This document shows positions 9,955 to 19,997 of a stretch of 64,000 bases of DNA, one piece after another. The stretch is from Alcaligenes endophyticus (lineage in GTDB: Bacteria; Pseudomonadota; Gammaproteobacteria; Burkholderiales; Burkholderiaceae_B): positions 248,001 to 312,000 of the forward strand of contig NZ_JAPKND010000001.1 in NCBI RefSeq assembly GCF_026344035.1, read 5' to 3'. The notes beneath the pieces were generated by a model, which worked only from the letters and a program-made list of their open reading frames with translations, was not told the DNA's origin and did no database searches. The translations under genes were made by a program, and so were the position numbers. Every line of letters starts with the position of its first letter. Position 1 is the stretch's first letter.

Positions 9955-11379
9955 CTATTGACTTGTGTCGGGTAAGACTTTGCCCGGATTCATAATCGCG
10001 TTAGGGTCTAACGCTTTTTTAATGCGTTGCATCAGCGCCAACTGCACCGGATCTTTATATAAAGGCAACAGATTACGCTTTAATTGCCCCACGCCATGCT
10101 CAGCGCTGATAGACCCCGCAAACCGATGCACGTTACCGTGAACGATGTGATAAACCTGTGGCTGCAGTGCTAAGAGTTCATCTTCGCTGAACGCGCTTCC
10201 TTTGGCCAAGTTGTAATGTAAATTACCATCACCTAAATGACCAAAAATAATATGCTCTACGCCAGGGAATTGAGCTTGCAAGGCAGTATTTGTTTCTTGT
10301 ACGAACTCGGCGATTCGTGACACCGGGATAGAAATATCGTGTTTAATACTTTTTCCGTATGCTTTTTCCGCTAAGGGGATGCTTTCACGTAGGTGCCACA
10401 ACGCCTGACTTTGGGCCAAGCTTTCTGCAATGACAGCGTCTTGGACTACGCCCAACTCTAAGGCTTCTGCAATCACGGCTTCAAACTGCTCTCGGGCATG
10501 CTCCATGCTCTCACTATCTGACAATTCAAGCAAAGCAAACCAAGGCAAGCGCGACGACTCCCCTTGGAACGGCAGGCGCTGGTCCGGATAACAATGGGTC
10601 ACCGCTTGCAAACAGTTATTCGCAATCAGTTCAAAGCCCGTTAAGGCAGCGCCTAAGCCATTACGAGCAATATTCAAAACCTGAACTGCGGACGGTATGG
10701 AGTCCAATGCCAGCAAAGCCGTGCAGGTGGCCTTAGGCAAGGGATACAACTTCAGTGTGGCAGCCGTAATAATACCTAACGTGCCTTCGGAACCTATGTA
10801 CAGGTTTCGCAAATCGTAACCCGTATTATCTTTACGTAGCCCTTGCAAACCATGTAATACTTCGCCTTCGGCAGTCACTACCTCTAGACCCAAACATAGA
10901 TCACGCATATTGCCGTAACGCAAAACTTGCGTGCCACCGGCATTGGTCGCCAAATTTCCACCGATAGTGCAACTTCCCTCAGCCGCAAGGCTCAAGGGAA
11001 ATAAACGTCCCGCTTGGCGGGCTTGCTGCTGCACGCTGTGCAAAATACAACCGGCTTCAACCACCATGGTGTCATTGTCTGTGTCAATGCTACGAATCTG
11101 ATTCAAACGCGTCAGTGACACCACAATCGCCCTGCCGCTATTGTCGGGCGTCGCCCCACCACACAAGCCCGTATTACCCCCTTGTGGCACGATAGGTACA
11201 GCCTGCTGATTACACCATCGCACAACTTGTGCAAGCTCTTGAGTGGAGCCTGGACGTACCACCGCTAACGCTGTTCCCGTATAACGACCACGCCAATCCT
11301 CTAGATAGGGGCTCATTGCTGGGCCGGTCAAAACATTATTCTGACCAAGCACGGTATATAAATGTTCAAGCTGGGACAT
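9955..11379 (-). CDS. FAD-linked oxidase, GlcD / D-2-hydroxyacid dehydrogenase type
   Basis: Vanillyl-alcohol-oxidase-fold flavoprotein, probably oxidising a D-2-hydroxyacid such as D-lactate or D-2-hydroxyglutarate. The FAD PCMH domain has VPQGGNTGLCGGATP and the later NAGGTQVLRYGNMRD. The C-terminal cap ends in the family pattern HIIFGHLGDGNLHYN ... SAEHGVGQLKR ... LDPNAIMNPGKVLP. I place the start at the ATG at 11379 because AGGAGA lies just before it; the open frame runs back to 11406. Divergent from the phosphohexomutase gene. Confidence 0.88.
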   Translation of the reverse strand: MSQLEHLYTVLGQNNVLTGPAMSPYLEDWRGRYTGTALAVVRPGSTQELAQVVRWCNQQAVPIVPQGGNTGLCGGATPDNSGRAIVVSLTRLNQIRSIDTDNDTMVVEAGCILHSVQQQARQAGRLFPLSLAAEGSCTIGGNLATNAGGTQVLRYGNMRDLCLGLEVVTAEGEVLHGLQGLRKDNTGYDLRNLYIGSEGTLGIITAATLKLYPLPKATCTALLALDSIPSAVQVLNIARNGLGAALTGFELIANNCLQAVTHCYPDQRLPFQGESSRLPWFALLELSDSESMEHAREQFEAVIAEALELGVVQDAVIAESLAQSQALWHLRESIPLAEKAYGKSIKHDISIPVSRIAEFVQETNTALQAQFPGVEHIIFGHLGDGNLHYNLAKGSAFSEDELLALQPQVYHIVHGNVHRFAGSISAEHGVGQLKRNLLPLYKDPVQLALMQRIKKALDPNAIMNPGKVLPDTSQ

Positions 11380-11509
11380 ATCTCTCCTTTTGGAAGTCAT
11401 GACCAAAGTATAACTATTGTAAATCAGTCATCTCCTTAAGGCAGATACGTCCGCTCAGGTTATGATCTGGCATTACTCTTTTTTGTCGCGTTTTAAAAAG
11501 GAAACCATT

Positions 11510-12898
11510 GTGGTCACGCCCTTTTCTTTGCCAGAGTCTGCATTTAAAGCTTACGATATCCGAGGTACGGTTCCAGAACAGTTAAACGCAGGCTTTGCCT
11601 ACCGACTGGGCCTGGCCTTAGCCCACAGCGCTCGCGCCAATAACGTTACCACCTTAGTCGTTGGCTACGACGGACGACACAGTAGCCCCGAACTCTCAGA
11701 AGCCCTACAAAACGGGATTAATGCAGGCGGCGTTAATACAATAGACTTAGGTATGGTACCTACTCCGGTCGTGTATTACGCAGCACACACGCTTGATACT
11801 GGATCAGGGGTGGCGATTACCGGCAGTCACAACCCATCTCACTACAACGGTTTCAAGATGATGATGGCCGGAAAAACTTTACACGGCGACGATATTCAAG
11901 CCCTCAAGCATCTCATGCTCGACCAAGCTCAACCGGCTGCTCAAGCTGGCGCACGCCAACAACGCGCTTTACTGCCTGACTATGTCGCTTACATTCGTAA
12001 CCATGTCACCTTATCACGCCCAATGAAAATTGCTTTAGATACCGGCAATGGCGTAGGAGGTGTAGTGGCCGAAGAGCTATTCCGTGCTTTGGGCTGTGAC
12101 ATTGACATGTTATATGGCGAGGTGGATGGCAACTTTCCCAACCATCATCCTGACCCGGCCGATCCCGCCAACCTGCAGGACCTGATCAAGCATGTACAAA
12201 ATAGTGACTGTGAACTAGGTTTAGCCTTTGATGGCGATGCGGATCGTTTAGGCGTAGTCACCAAGTCAGGGCAGATTATCTGGCCGGACCGTCAACTCAT
12301 TTTATACGCACGCGATATTTTAGAGCGCCAACCTGGAGCCACTATTATTTTCGATGTGAAATGTAGCCGCCATGTTGCCAAGGAAATCAAAGCGGCAGGT
12401 GGCCAAGCGCTGATGTGGCAAACAGGACACTCGTTAATTAAAGCCAAGTTAGCCCAAACCGGTGCCCCCCTGGCAGGCGAAATGAGTGGGCACGTATTCT
12501 TCAAAGAGCGCTGGTTCGGCTTCGACGATGGTCTGTATACCGGCGCACGTTTATTAGAAATACTTTCACGCCATGCTGACCCCAGTGCCGTCCTAGAGAG
12601 CCTTCCTCAAGACGTTTCCACACCTGAGCTAAAACTAGAATTGGCCGAGGGTGAGGCTCACGCCCTGATTGCGCGTTTGCAGCAAGAGGGAAAATTCCCC
12701 AGCGCCATCGAGCTTAATACTATCGATGGCGTGCGGGCAGAATACCCCCACGGCTTTGGCCTAGCCCGCGCATCCAATACCACGCCTGTTATTGTCTTGC
12801 GCTTTGAAGCAGATACCCATGAAGCTCTAGCTGCCATCCAACAAGAATTCCGCCTTGCGCTTTTAGCCCTTAAGGCGGATGCCTCTTTGCCCTTTTAA
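11510..12898 (+). CDS. phosphomannomutase/phosphoglucomutase (alpha-D-phosphohexomutase)
   Basis: Interconverts hexose 6- and 1-phosphates, giving Man-1-P or Glc-1-P for nucleotide sugars. It is AlgC/ManB-like: AYDIRGTVP at the N-terminus, phosphoserine loop TGSHNPSHYNG, metal loop DGDADRLG, sugar-binding GEMSGH, and the C-terminal phosphate-binding domain. I favour the GTG at 11510 (AAGGAA six bases upstream) over an ATG at 11462 that would add 16 unlikely residues. It converges on the glycan operon with only 4 bp between stops, so a precursor role for that operon is plausible but not proven. Confidence 0.92.
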   Translation: MVTPFSLPESAFKAYDIRGTVPEQLNAGFAYRLGLALAHSARANNVTTLVVGYDGRHSSPELSEALQNGINAGGVNTIDLGMVPTPVVYYAAHTLDTGSGVAITGSHNPSHYNGFKMMMAGKTLHGDDIQALKHLMLDQAQPAAQAGARQQRALLPDYVAYIRNHVTLSRPMKIALDTGNGVGGVVAEELFRALGCDIDMLYGEVDGNFPNHHPDPADPANLQDLIKHVQNSDCELGLAFDGDADRLGVVTKSGQIIWPDRQLILYARDILERQPGATIIFDVKCSRHVAKEIKAAGGQALMWQTGHSLIKAKLAQTGAPLAGEMSGHVFFKERWFGFDDGLYTGARLLEILSRHADPSAVLESLPQDVSTPELKLELAEGEAHALIARLQQEGKFPSAIELNTIDGVRAEYPHGFGLARASNTTPVIVLRFEADTHEALAAIQQEFRLALLALKADASLPF

Positions 12899-12902
12899 GT
12901 AC

Positions 12903-15281
12903 TTAAGAGCTAGGGGCCTTGCGCACAGCAGCACCTCCTAGCTCTTGATACAGGCGCAAATGAATCGCACAGACATGTTTGATATCAAACTCTTGCTCAG
13001 CCAAGTGCCGGCCTGCGCGCCCCATCGCTTGGCGGCGCTCTGTGTCATGAGCCAAATCGATCACCGCCCTTGCCAAGGCTTGGGCATCCTTCACCGGCAC
13101 TAAAACCCCTGTAACACCGGGCTCTATAGCGTCTCTGCACCCTGGTACATCGGTGGTAACCACAGCTCGACCACACGCCGCAGCTTCGATGAGCGATTTA
13201 GGTAAGCCTTCCCGATAAGACGGCAAGGTCACCACATGAGCCTGAGCATAAACCTGAGCGATATCCTCTTGCTCACCCCCATACTCAATGACCCCGCCTT
13301 GCTGCCAACTGCTCAGTTCAGCCACACTCACACTCGCCGGATTACCTGAGTCAGGGCTACCGAACAGCTTCCAGCGCACATCACTGCCCTGCTCACGTGA
13401 CAAACGCGCTGCAGCGACAAATTCCCGTACTCCCTTATCGAACAATAAACGGCTCGCCATCACCACCACTATGGGTTCGGGAGGCTCTGGCGTCATGCTA
13501 CAGCGCTCTAAGTCTACGCCTGACCCACGTATCAGCACCGCTTGCTCGGGTTGCAGTACCCCTGCCGCTAACAATACATCGCGATCGGCTGTGTTTTGAA
13601 AAATAACTTTACTGTTGGAATGGCCTAAGGCTAATTTATACAAGCCTAACGCCACCTGACGCACAGGATCAAACCCTTTCTGACGGGTAAAAATATAGCC
13701 TAATCCTGAAATCGCAGCGAGAAAGCCCGGCACTCGACTAAGCCTTGCTGCAATACCACCATACAGTACAGGCTTAATCGTAACGGCATGCACCACTTCC
13801 GGCTGTAACTCTCTAAATAGACGATATATGGCCCAAACGGTTCTTAACTCGGTCAACGGGTTTTTCCCACTACGCGTCATCGGCAGGGCATGATGTGCAA
13901 TACCATAATCTGTAATGCGCATCACGCTGGGCCCTGGCATAGTGGCCACGTGCACCTCATAACCTTGCTGCTGCGCGGCTAAGGCCAAGGGCAGACGATG
14001 CGAGAGAAAAAAGGCAGGGTTATTGACCAAAAACAATAAGCGCGTTGGACGCTCTAACGCACGCTGAGCCTGTAAAGAAGCGGGGGTAATGGGTGCTTGA
14101 GGAGAATCTAACCCCAGTTTGGTGGGATAGCTTTGACTTAGTTCATGCCACGCTTGAGCATAGGCTTGAACCATGCTTTGCAAACTGAATAAACGCTGCA
14201 CACGCTCACGAGCATGTTTATGACGCTCACGCCAACTGGTGCTTCCTAACTCTTGGATCGCACTGTTAATCGCACCCGATAAGGCTTCAGCATTACGCGG
14301 TGGTACCACCCAGCCTTCGTTGCCTACAATCAGCGCCGCATCCCCTACATCGGTCACAACACACGAAACGCCTACTGCCATGGCCTCGCACACGACATTA
14401 GGAAAGCCCTCTGCGTGGCTAGACAAAACATGCACATCTAAAGCATTCATCAGCTCAGGGACATCTTCGCGAATCCCTAGCAAAAGCACATGCTCCCTCA
14501 ACTGGTGCATAGCAATTAAACGCATGAGTTCGACATTGCGCTCATGCATCCCTTCGCCAATCAATACACATCGCAACTCTGGGTGCTGACGTACACTGCG
14601 GGCCACTGCCGATAGCAAATTAGCGTGGTCTTTCAAAGGGTTCCAACGTGCTACGCTACCAATCAGCGGCGTGTCTACACTAATTTGCAGTTCTGCGCGC
14701 ACACGCTCACGGACAGCGCTATCGTGCTGCCAACGGCTCAAGTCATACCCATTAGGGATAACTTTCATAATATCGGCTTTGTATCCCCATTGCTTATGAC
14801 GTCGAGCAGCATTTTCTGCGCAAGAGATAATCAAACGCGGCACGTGCTGTGAAATACGTGCACACAACCACGCGACGAAACGAGACTTGGGACTACCCTG
14901 ATAGAGGTTAGCGCCAGAGTTGCGAATTCCCCATGAAACCGCTTTTATCCCAGCGGCCCTGGCAGCTAAACCACCAACAAGATCTGAGTGGTACATCCAC
15001 GTTTGCACGACATCGGGACGTAACTGCTTCAAAAGTTGCACTAAGCTACGCACCCCCTTAAGGAAACGCCATGGGGACTTCATTCCCAAACAATAGACGA
15101 CCACCCCTGCGTGCTGTAGCCGCGGCCCAAAAACATCAGCATCGCCCAAGCTTATAACGATATGTTCAATGTCTTGGTCTGGCGCAGTACTAAGACGATA
15201 AAGGACGGTTTCAGCGCCCCCCTGCCCCAAGCCTGAAATAATATGGACTACTCGCATTGATGTTTTTTGCTGCTCTGACAT
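12903..15281 (-). CDS. tandem fusion of two GT4-type glycosyltransferases
   Basis: 792 residues, about twice the size of a normal GT4 enzyme. Domain 1 (about 9-385) opens MRVVHIISGLGQGGAE and has the nucleotide-sugar EGFPNVVCEA motif at 291-300. A Pro/Gln/Ala-rich linker follows (about 386-412). Domain 2 (about 413-785) opens LLFLVNNPAFFLSHRL and has REGLPKSLIEA near residue 706. Both domains keep the E-x7-E region, so both may be active on successive sugars of a lipid-linked glycan. No stop or frame change separates them. The ATG at 15281 has GGAG 7 bases upstream and overlaps the preceding transferase by 34 bp. Donor and acceptor are unknown. Confidence 0.9.
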   Translation of the reverse strand: MSEQQKTSMRVVHIISGLGQGGAETVLYRLSTAPDQDIEHIVISLGDADVFGPRLQHAGVVVYCLGMKSPWRFLKGVRSLVQLLKQLRPDVVQTWMYHSDLVGGLAARAAGIKAVSWGIRNSGANLYQGSPKSRFVAWLCARISQHVPRLIISCAENAARRHKQWGYKADIMKVIPNGYDLSRWQHDSAVRERVRAELQISVDTPLIGSVARWNPLKDHANLLSAVARSVRQHPELRCVLIGEGMHERNVELMRLIAMHQLREHVLLLGIREDVPELMNALDVHVLSSHAEGFPNVVCEAMAVGVSCVVTDVGDAALIVGNEGWVVPPRNAEALSGAINSAIQELGSTSWRERHKHARERVQRLFSLQSMVQAYAQAWHELSQSYPTKLGLDSPQAPITPASLQAQRALERPTRLLFLVNNPAFFLSHRLPLALAAQQQGYEVHVATMPGPSVMRITDYGIAHHALPMTRSGKNPLTELRTVWAIYRLFRELQPEVVHAVTIKPVLYGGIAARLSRVPGFLAAISGLGYIFTRQKGFDPVRQVALGLYKLALGHSNSKVIFQNTADRDVLLAAGVLQPEQAVLIRGSGVDLERCSMTPEPPEPIVVVMASRLLFDKGVREFVAAARLSREQGSDVRWKLFGSPDSGNPASVSVAELSSWQQGGVIEYGGEQEDIAQVYAQAHVVTLPSYREGLPKSLIEAAACGRAVVTTDVPGCRDAIEPGVTGVLVPVKDAQALARAVIDLAHDTERRQAMGRAGRHLAEQEFDIKHVCAIHLRLYQELGGAAVRKAPSS

Positions 15282-16408
15282 GGAGCTGCTCCCTGTTGTG
15301 CATTACCGAGTGCGATATCAAACACATGATCCCAGGCCTGCAACACTTGCGCCAAAACATAGCGCTCACGCACTGACTGGGCTGCCCGACTGCCTAAGGC
15401 GCCACGCAGCACTCCTTCACTCATGACTTCATTTAAGGCTTGTCTAAGCGCAGGCTCGTCCCCCAAAGGAACCAGCCGAGCGGCATGTCCATTCAAACTC
15501 ATTTCACGAGGGCCACTGGGGCAGTCTACCGTGACACATGGCAAACCCATTGCCATCGCCTCGAGCAACACGTTGGGGAACCCCTCCACTTCGGAAGTCA
15601 TCGCAAAAGCGTGAGCTCGGCCTAGCTCTTGCCAAGGTGTCGCCGTGCGGCCAGGCAGACTAATTTTTTCCTGCATGCCAAGACGCATAATTTGGGCTTG
15701 CAAACTAGCCCGCAATGGGCCATCACCCCAAATACACAGTTTCCATTCAGGATGCTGAGTGGCTAAACTAGCAAACACGCGTATGAGCACATCAAAACGT
15801 TTGCTTTGCACCATGCGCCCCATCGCAATCAAGGTGCAATGCCTATTTTCCGATACTTTGACGTCGCGAGAGAGCTCTAGTAACTCGGGCGGCAAAGGGT
15901 TAGGCACCACCGCCACTGCAGGCAAGCCCGGTACCATAGCCTGAAAAGCCGGCACACTAGATTGAGTTTGTAGAGTCACCACTTTAGCCCTAGGGTATAA
16001 ACGCTTGCGCAAGGCCTTTAATACCCGCCCCGCACTGTCACTGAACATGGGGTTGGTACGCTCGCTAACGACGATAGGCACACCACTGTGTTGCAATGCT
16101 AATAACACCGTCACATTTACATTGGTCAAAAACGACACAATCAAATCGGGCTGCTTTTCTTGCACCAGTGCACGCATCGCGCGGATTTTCGCTAAAGGGC
16201 CGGGCAAGTAAGTACGACGCATACGGTGTGATAACCACACCAGTTCTACACGACTATCAAGCTCATAGAAACTGTTACCACTACCTTTACTGTAGGCGGG
16301 CACCAAGCACACTTGGTCACCTCGCCGCCCCCAGGCATTCGCCAGTGTCACCGCAACCCGCTCAGCGCCGCCGGCATTTAAAGAGCTGACAAAAAACAGA
16401 ATTTTCAC
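15248..16408 (-). CDS. glycosyltransferase family 4 protein
   Basis: 386-residue GT-B enzyme, presumably adding one sugar to the undecaprenyl-linked glycan. The N-terminus is ILFFVSSLNAGGAERVAVTLA; the C-terminal Rossmann half has GDGPLRASL and SEVEGFPNVLLEAMAMGLP, the donor-binding E-x7-E motif. The start is a GTG at 16408 with GGAGG four bases upstream. Its 3' end runs 34 bp into the tandem transferase gene. It follows the 377-residue transferase with a 51 bp gap. Specificity cannot be read from the sequence. Confidence 0.9.
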   Translation of the reverse strand: MKILFFVSSLNAGGAERVAVTLANAWGRRGDQVCLVPAYSKGSGNSFYELDSRVELVWLSHRMRRTYLPGPLAKIRAMRALVQEKQPDLIVSFLTNVNVTVLLALQHSGVPIVVSERTNPMFSDSAGRVLKALRKRLYPRAKVVTLQTQSSVPAFQAMVPGLPAVAVVPNPLPPELLELSRDVKVSENRHCTLIAMGRMVQSKRFDVLIRVFASLATQHPEWKLCIWGDGPLRASLQAQIMRLGMQEKISLPGRTATPWQELGRAHAFAMTSEVEGFPNVLLEAMAMGLPCVTVDCPSGPREMSLNGHAARLVPLGDEPALRQALNEVMSEGVLRGALGSRAAQSVRERYVLAQVLQAWDHVFDIALGNAQQGAAPCQSSKKHQCE

Positions 16409-16459
16409 ATGGCCTCCGCTACGCTGAATAGGATCCTAGTGTCGTAGCACCCTACTATT

Positions 16460-17593
16460 TTACGGGCGCAACAAACATTGCTCCAATAATTGTTGCCACA
16501 AGGCAAAAATTCGTGCGGAGGAAAAACGATCACGCACATCGGCTGCGCGTTGACCATAAGCGTGGCGCTTATCAGCATGCGCCATAAAGTCAGACAAGTG
16601 AGCCGCTAACGCCTCAACATCAGCAACAGGCCGCACTAATACACCGTCTATGCCAGGACGTATGATCTCGCGCGGCCCCGTATCACAATCATAAGCCACC
16701 GCAGGCAGGCCCGTAGCCATAGCTTCTAATAATGTATTGGACAGACCTTCCATTCGAGAACTCAGCACGTACAGATCCGAGTCTTGATACCAGTCAACCA
16801 CATTACCTACTCGGCCCGGCAAACTGACTCTATCTTGTAAGCCCAAGTCTTCTACTGCCTGCTCTAATTCTGGCCGCAAAGCCCCTTCACCTAAAATCAC
16901 TAAATCCCAATTAGGAAAATAGTTCGTTAAGGATGCAAAAGCTTGCAGTAGCACATCAAACCCTTTTACTGGATGTAAGCGCCCCACAGCCAGTAAACGT
17001 TGCCTGCCTTGACGAGGTGGTACAGGCACTACCGGCTCCGCCGATAGCATGGGCCACATAACGGCATTGGGAATAACACTGACCTTACAGCTCGGTATCT
17101 GCGCCTGCAGCCAATCAGCCGTTCCCTGCGTTAACGCCACCACTTGTGCTGCCTGAGGGTAAGTTTGTACACGCGCTTTCAACCAAAAGGGCGATAAGGA
17201 TTGAGATGGAGGATGAGTATGCTCGGTAGCAATCACTTTGCACGGCAAACCACGAGCGGCATTGATACACAATACCGATGAAGTGGTCATCATGCCTATA
17301 AGAATGTCTGGCTTATGCTTTTTAATCAGTGCACGTAAACGGCGCAGGCGTAACCAATTTTTCCATAAAGCTTGCGTGCGATGCGCACTCGTGCCCGCGG
17401 TATTCAAGACATAGCGCTGCACACCTGGAGCCAGTACATAGGCGTCCACGTCACGATCCGCCTGAGTCACCAGGCTAACGCTATACCCTTGCTCCAACCA
17501 GCCTGCACTAAGGTCACGCGCCACACGCTCGGCACCACCGCCAGCTAAAGAATGGATAACGATCATGACATGAGGGGGAGAATGACGAAGCAA
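16460..17593 (-). CDS. glycosyltransferase family 4 protein
   Basis: 377-residue GT-B transferase, paralogous to the next gene downstream. It shows IHSLAGGGAERVARDLSAG at the N-terminus, VGRLHPVKGFDVLL at the start of the second domain, and SRMEGLSNTLLEAMATGLP as the donor motif. The frame begins with a TTG at 17593 directly abutting the flippase stop, with AGGA about 7 bases upstream; an internal ATG at 17566 has no ribosome site. Part of the glycan operon; donor sugar unknown. Confidence 0.88.
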   Translation of the reverse strand: MLRHSPPHVMIVIHSLAGGGAERVARDLSAGWLEQGYSVSLVTQADRDVDAYVLAPGVQRYVLNTAGTSAHRTQALWKNWLRLRRLRALIKKHKPDILIGMMTTSSVLCINAARGLPCKVIATEHTHPPSQSLSPFWLKARVQTYPQAAQVVALTQGTADWLQAQIPSCKVSVIPNAVMWPMLSAEPVVPVPPRQGRQRLLAVGRLHPVKGFDVLLQAFASLTNYFPNWDLVILGEGALRPELEQAVEDLGLQDRVSLPGRVGNVVDWYQDSDLYVLSSRMEGLSNTLLEAMATGLPAVAYDCDTGPREIIRPGIDGVLVRPVADVEALAAHLSDFMAHADKRHAYGQRAADVRDRFSSARIFALWQQLLEQCLLRP

Positions 17594-18982
17594 TTAATTT
17601 TCCTGCTCAGAAGTAGGCAACACCACTGGCACACGCTTTAAGGCCAGTATGAAATAACAACAAAAAGAACTCGCATACATACAACTGGTGGCGACCATAA
17701 TACCTGCCGGGCCCATACGAGCCGATAGAATAGGATTCAGCAGCGCTTTCACTAGAAAGTTAGCGATGGCCACTGCCGCCATAGCACGGTAGCGATTTTG
17801 ACTGGCTAACAACTGCACAAGTATCAGTACAGCAAAATAAAACGGCATTTGGACCATGCCCCAACGCAATATATGCGTGACGGCTTGGGTGTTTTCAGCC
17901 GTAAAAGCTCCACGCTCGTACACCAAAGCCACTCCCCATGGGGCTAATACATTAGCAACCGCCATGACCACAGCGCCTACCAGCAGCATCAACATTGACC
18001 ACTTAAGCGATAAGGCGCGGGCACGAGTTTGTTCTCCCTGACTTTGTATATCTGCCAAAACAGGCAACGCTGCCCGCCCAACAGAGGCCGCCCCAATCGC
18101 CAAGACAACTGAAATTAAGCGGGTGGCATAACCCAAGGTCGCGTTCGCATTCGACCCCAAACTGGCCGCTGTATATTGATCGATAGGGCCCACAAAGCTC
18201 ATTGCCACCTGACCAATTAACATGACGCTGGCGGCCTTAAGCAAGGCCGGCCACTGCTGCGCACTACAGCCCAAACGGGGCCGTAACCATAACTGATCTG
18301 CTCGGCAAGCCAAGGCAAACAGCAGTAAGGCCTGCAAGAACATACCGGTTATGGTTCCCCACAGCAAGGGGCCTACACCTGGCGATGCACCCGCTAGCAA
18401 GACCATGGTTAAAATCATGAATGCTGGCAAGCTGTCAAGCAAAGTATTGATGTGCCGCTCACGTGCGCGTAAACGAGCAGCACTTACCCCTATGCTCACC
18501 GTCAGCAAGGCCGCGGGCGCAAAAGCAAAGAGCAACTCTTGACTCATCTGCTGCACAGATGGACTTAAACCTTTGCCCATCATCTGCAACACCCAAGGCC
18601 AAGCAGCGTAAATCACTAAAGCCAGCACAGCCCCTAAACTTAGCGCCCAACCCAGCAGTTGCTCAAGAAACAAGCGACGTTCCGCTTGCGAGTGCTTGCG
18701 CAAATTAACCAATACGGGGATGAGCACCACCGACAAAGCACCTACCAATGTCACGGGCAGCCAGTTAGCCATCACCATAGTAAATTGGTAGGCATCCACC
18801 GTATCGCTGACGCCATAGCGGTAGGCCACCGCCATTTCTTTGAAGGCCCCGGCAGCCTTACCTAATAACAAAAAGAAAGCAACGCGTAACGCACCCGCTG
18901 CAATACGCCTATGATCGTGGTGTAAGCCTTGTAGCCTTTGCTTGAAACCTAGGCGACTCAACGCAAGAACCGAATGTACCAA
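17594..18982 (-). CDS. MurJ/MviN-fold lipid-linked oligosaccharide flippase
   Basis: Polytopic MATE/MVF-superfamily protein of about 460 residues with roughly 12-14 hydrophobic helices. N-terminal [26 protein letters not shown] and the middle [26 protein letters not shown] resemble MurJ. Placed inside a glycan operon with an initiating transferase and no other flippase, it probably acts as the Wzx equivalent and not as the housekeeping lipid II flippase; this is inference. The start is uncertain. A TTG at 18982 opens the frame, and a TTG at 18961 that overlaps the epimerase stop (TTGA) is equally possible. Neither has a clear ribosome site, so coupling to the upstream gene is likely. Confidence 0.85.
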   Translation of the reverse strand: MVHSVLALSRLGFKQRLQGLHHDHRRIAAGALRVAFFLLLGKAAGAFKEMAVAYRYGVSDTVDAYQFTMVMANWLPVTLVGALSVVLIPVLVNLRKHSQAERRLFLEQLLGWALSLGAVLALVIYAAWPWVLQMMGKGLSPSVQQMSQELLFAFAPAALLTVSIGVSAARLRARERHINTLLDSLPAFMILTMVLLAGASPGVGPLLWGTITGMFLQALLLFALACRADQLWLRPRLGCSAQQWPALLKAASVMLIGQVAMSFVGPIDQYTAASLGSNANATLGYATRLISVVLAIGAASVGRAALPVLADIQSQGEQTRARALSLKWSMLMLLVGAVVMAVANVLAPWGVALVYERGAFTAENTQAVTHILRWGMVQMPFYFAVLILVQLLASQNRYRAMAAVAIANFLVKALLNPILSARMGPAGIMVATSCMYASSFCCYFILALKRVPVVLPTSEQEN

Positions 18983-19983
18983 GGCATGGCTAGGGCCAGA
19001 CCTTGTTGTATGTTTTGAGTAGGCTGATAACCAAACAAGCGCCCGGCTTTACTAATGTCGGCCTGTGAGTGGCGCACATCACCCGCGCGGAAATCAGCAT
19101 AGTGAGCGGGGATATCGTATGACACCCCGTTATTCGCCAGTTCTTGTTGCAGATAATGAAACAGTTGGTTCAAGCTTGTGCGATCATTCACAGCGACATT
19201 AACCACCTCGGCTTGACCTGCCTGCTGTTTAACTGCTGCTAACAAATTGGCCTGCACCACATTTTGAATGAAGCAAAAGTCACGGCTGGTTTCACCATCG
19301 CCATTAATTTGCACCGTCTGCTGCCCTATCATGGCCGCTAACCATTTGGGTATGACGGCCGCATACGCACCGTTCGGATCTTGCCTAGGACCAAACACAT
19401 TAAAGTAGCGCAAACCTACGCTGCCAAACTGATAGGCGCGTGCAAAAACATCGGCGTATAGTTCGTTCACATATTTAGTAACTGCATAGGGCGATAAGGG
19501 TTTGCCTATATTTTCCTCTACCTTAGGTAAGGCAGGATGATCACCATAGGTGGAGCTAGAGGCCGCATACACAAACCCACGCACTCCCTCATCACGAGCA
19601 GCCAGCATCATGTTTAACGAGCCACTAATATTGACCTCATTGCTGGTGGCAGGATCATTTAATGAACGAGGCACTGAGCCTAAGGCCGCCTGATGCAAGA
19701 CATAGTCTACCCCTTGCACAGCAGCTTGGCAGATAGCTAAATCACGGATATCGCCTTCGATAAATCTAAATTTGCTCCAACACTCAGGCCCGACCAAGTC
19801 ACGCACTTCGTCTAAATTGCGTTGATGACCGGTAGCAAAATTATCTAGGCCAACTACCTGTTGACCTAGCCGCAAGAGCGCCTCGATCAAATTAGAGCCA
19901 ATAAAACCTGCGCACCCGGTCACTAACCAAGTACGCGGCTCGGCAATAAGCTGCTGTTTTAATGTATCAAATGCTTGCGCCAT
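18958..19983 (-). CDS. UDP-HexNAc(A) 4-epimerase, WbpP/TviC type
   Basis: Extended short-chain dehydrogenase that epimerises C4 of UDP-GlcNAc or its uronic acid to the galacto form. 341 residues; NAD-binding [11 protein letters not shown] near residue 22, catalytic AASSSTYGD followed by YAVTKYV (Tyr-x3-Lys), and the family [19 protein letters not shown]. Paired with the TviB/WbpO dehydrogenase 14 bp upstream, as in Vi antigen and Pseudomonas O6 loci, so UDP-GalNAcA is the likely product. The start at 19983 follows TAGGGATGAACG. The last 25 bases overlap the flippase frame. Confidence 0.9.
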   Translation of the reverse strand: MAQAFDTLKQQLIAEPRTWLVTGCAGFIGSNLIEALLRLGQQVVGLDNFATGHQRNLDEVRDLVGPECWSKFRFIEGDIRDLAICQAAVQGVDYVLHQAALGSVPRSLNDPATSNEVNISGSLNMMLAARDEGVRGFVYAASSSTYGDHPALPKVEENIGKPLSPYAVTKYVNELYADVFARAYQFGSVGLRYFNVFGPRQDPNGAYAAVIPKWLAAMIGQQTVQINGDGETSRDFCFIQNVVQANLLAAVKQQAGQAEVVNVAVNDRTSLNQLFHYLQQELANNGVSYDIPAHYADFRAGDVRHSQADISKAGRLFGYQPTQNIQQGLALAMPWYIRFLR

Positions 19984-19997
19984 CGTTCATCCCTACC

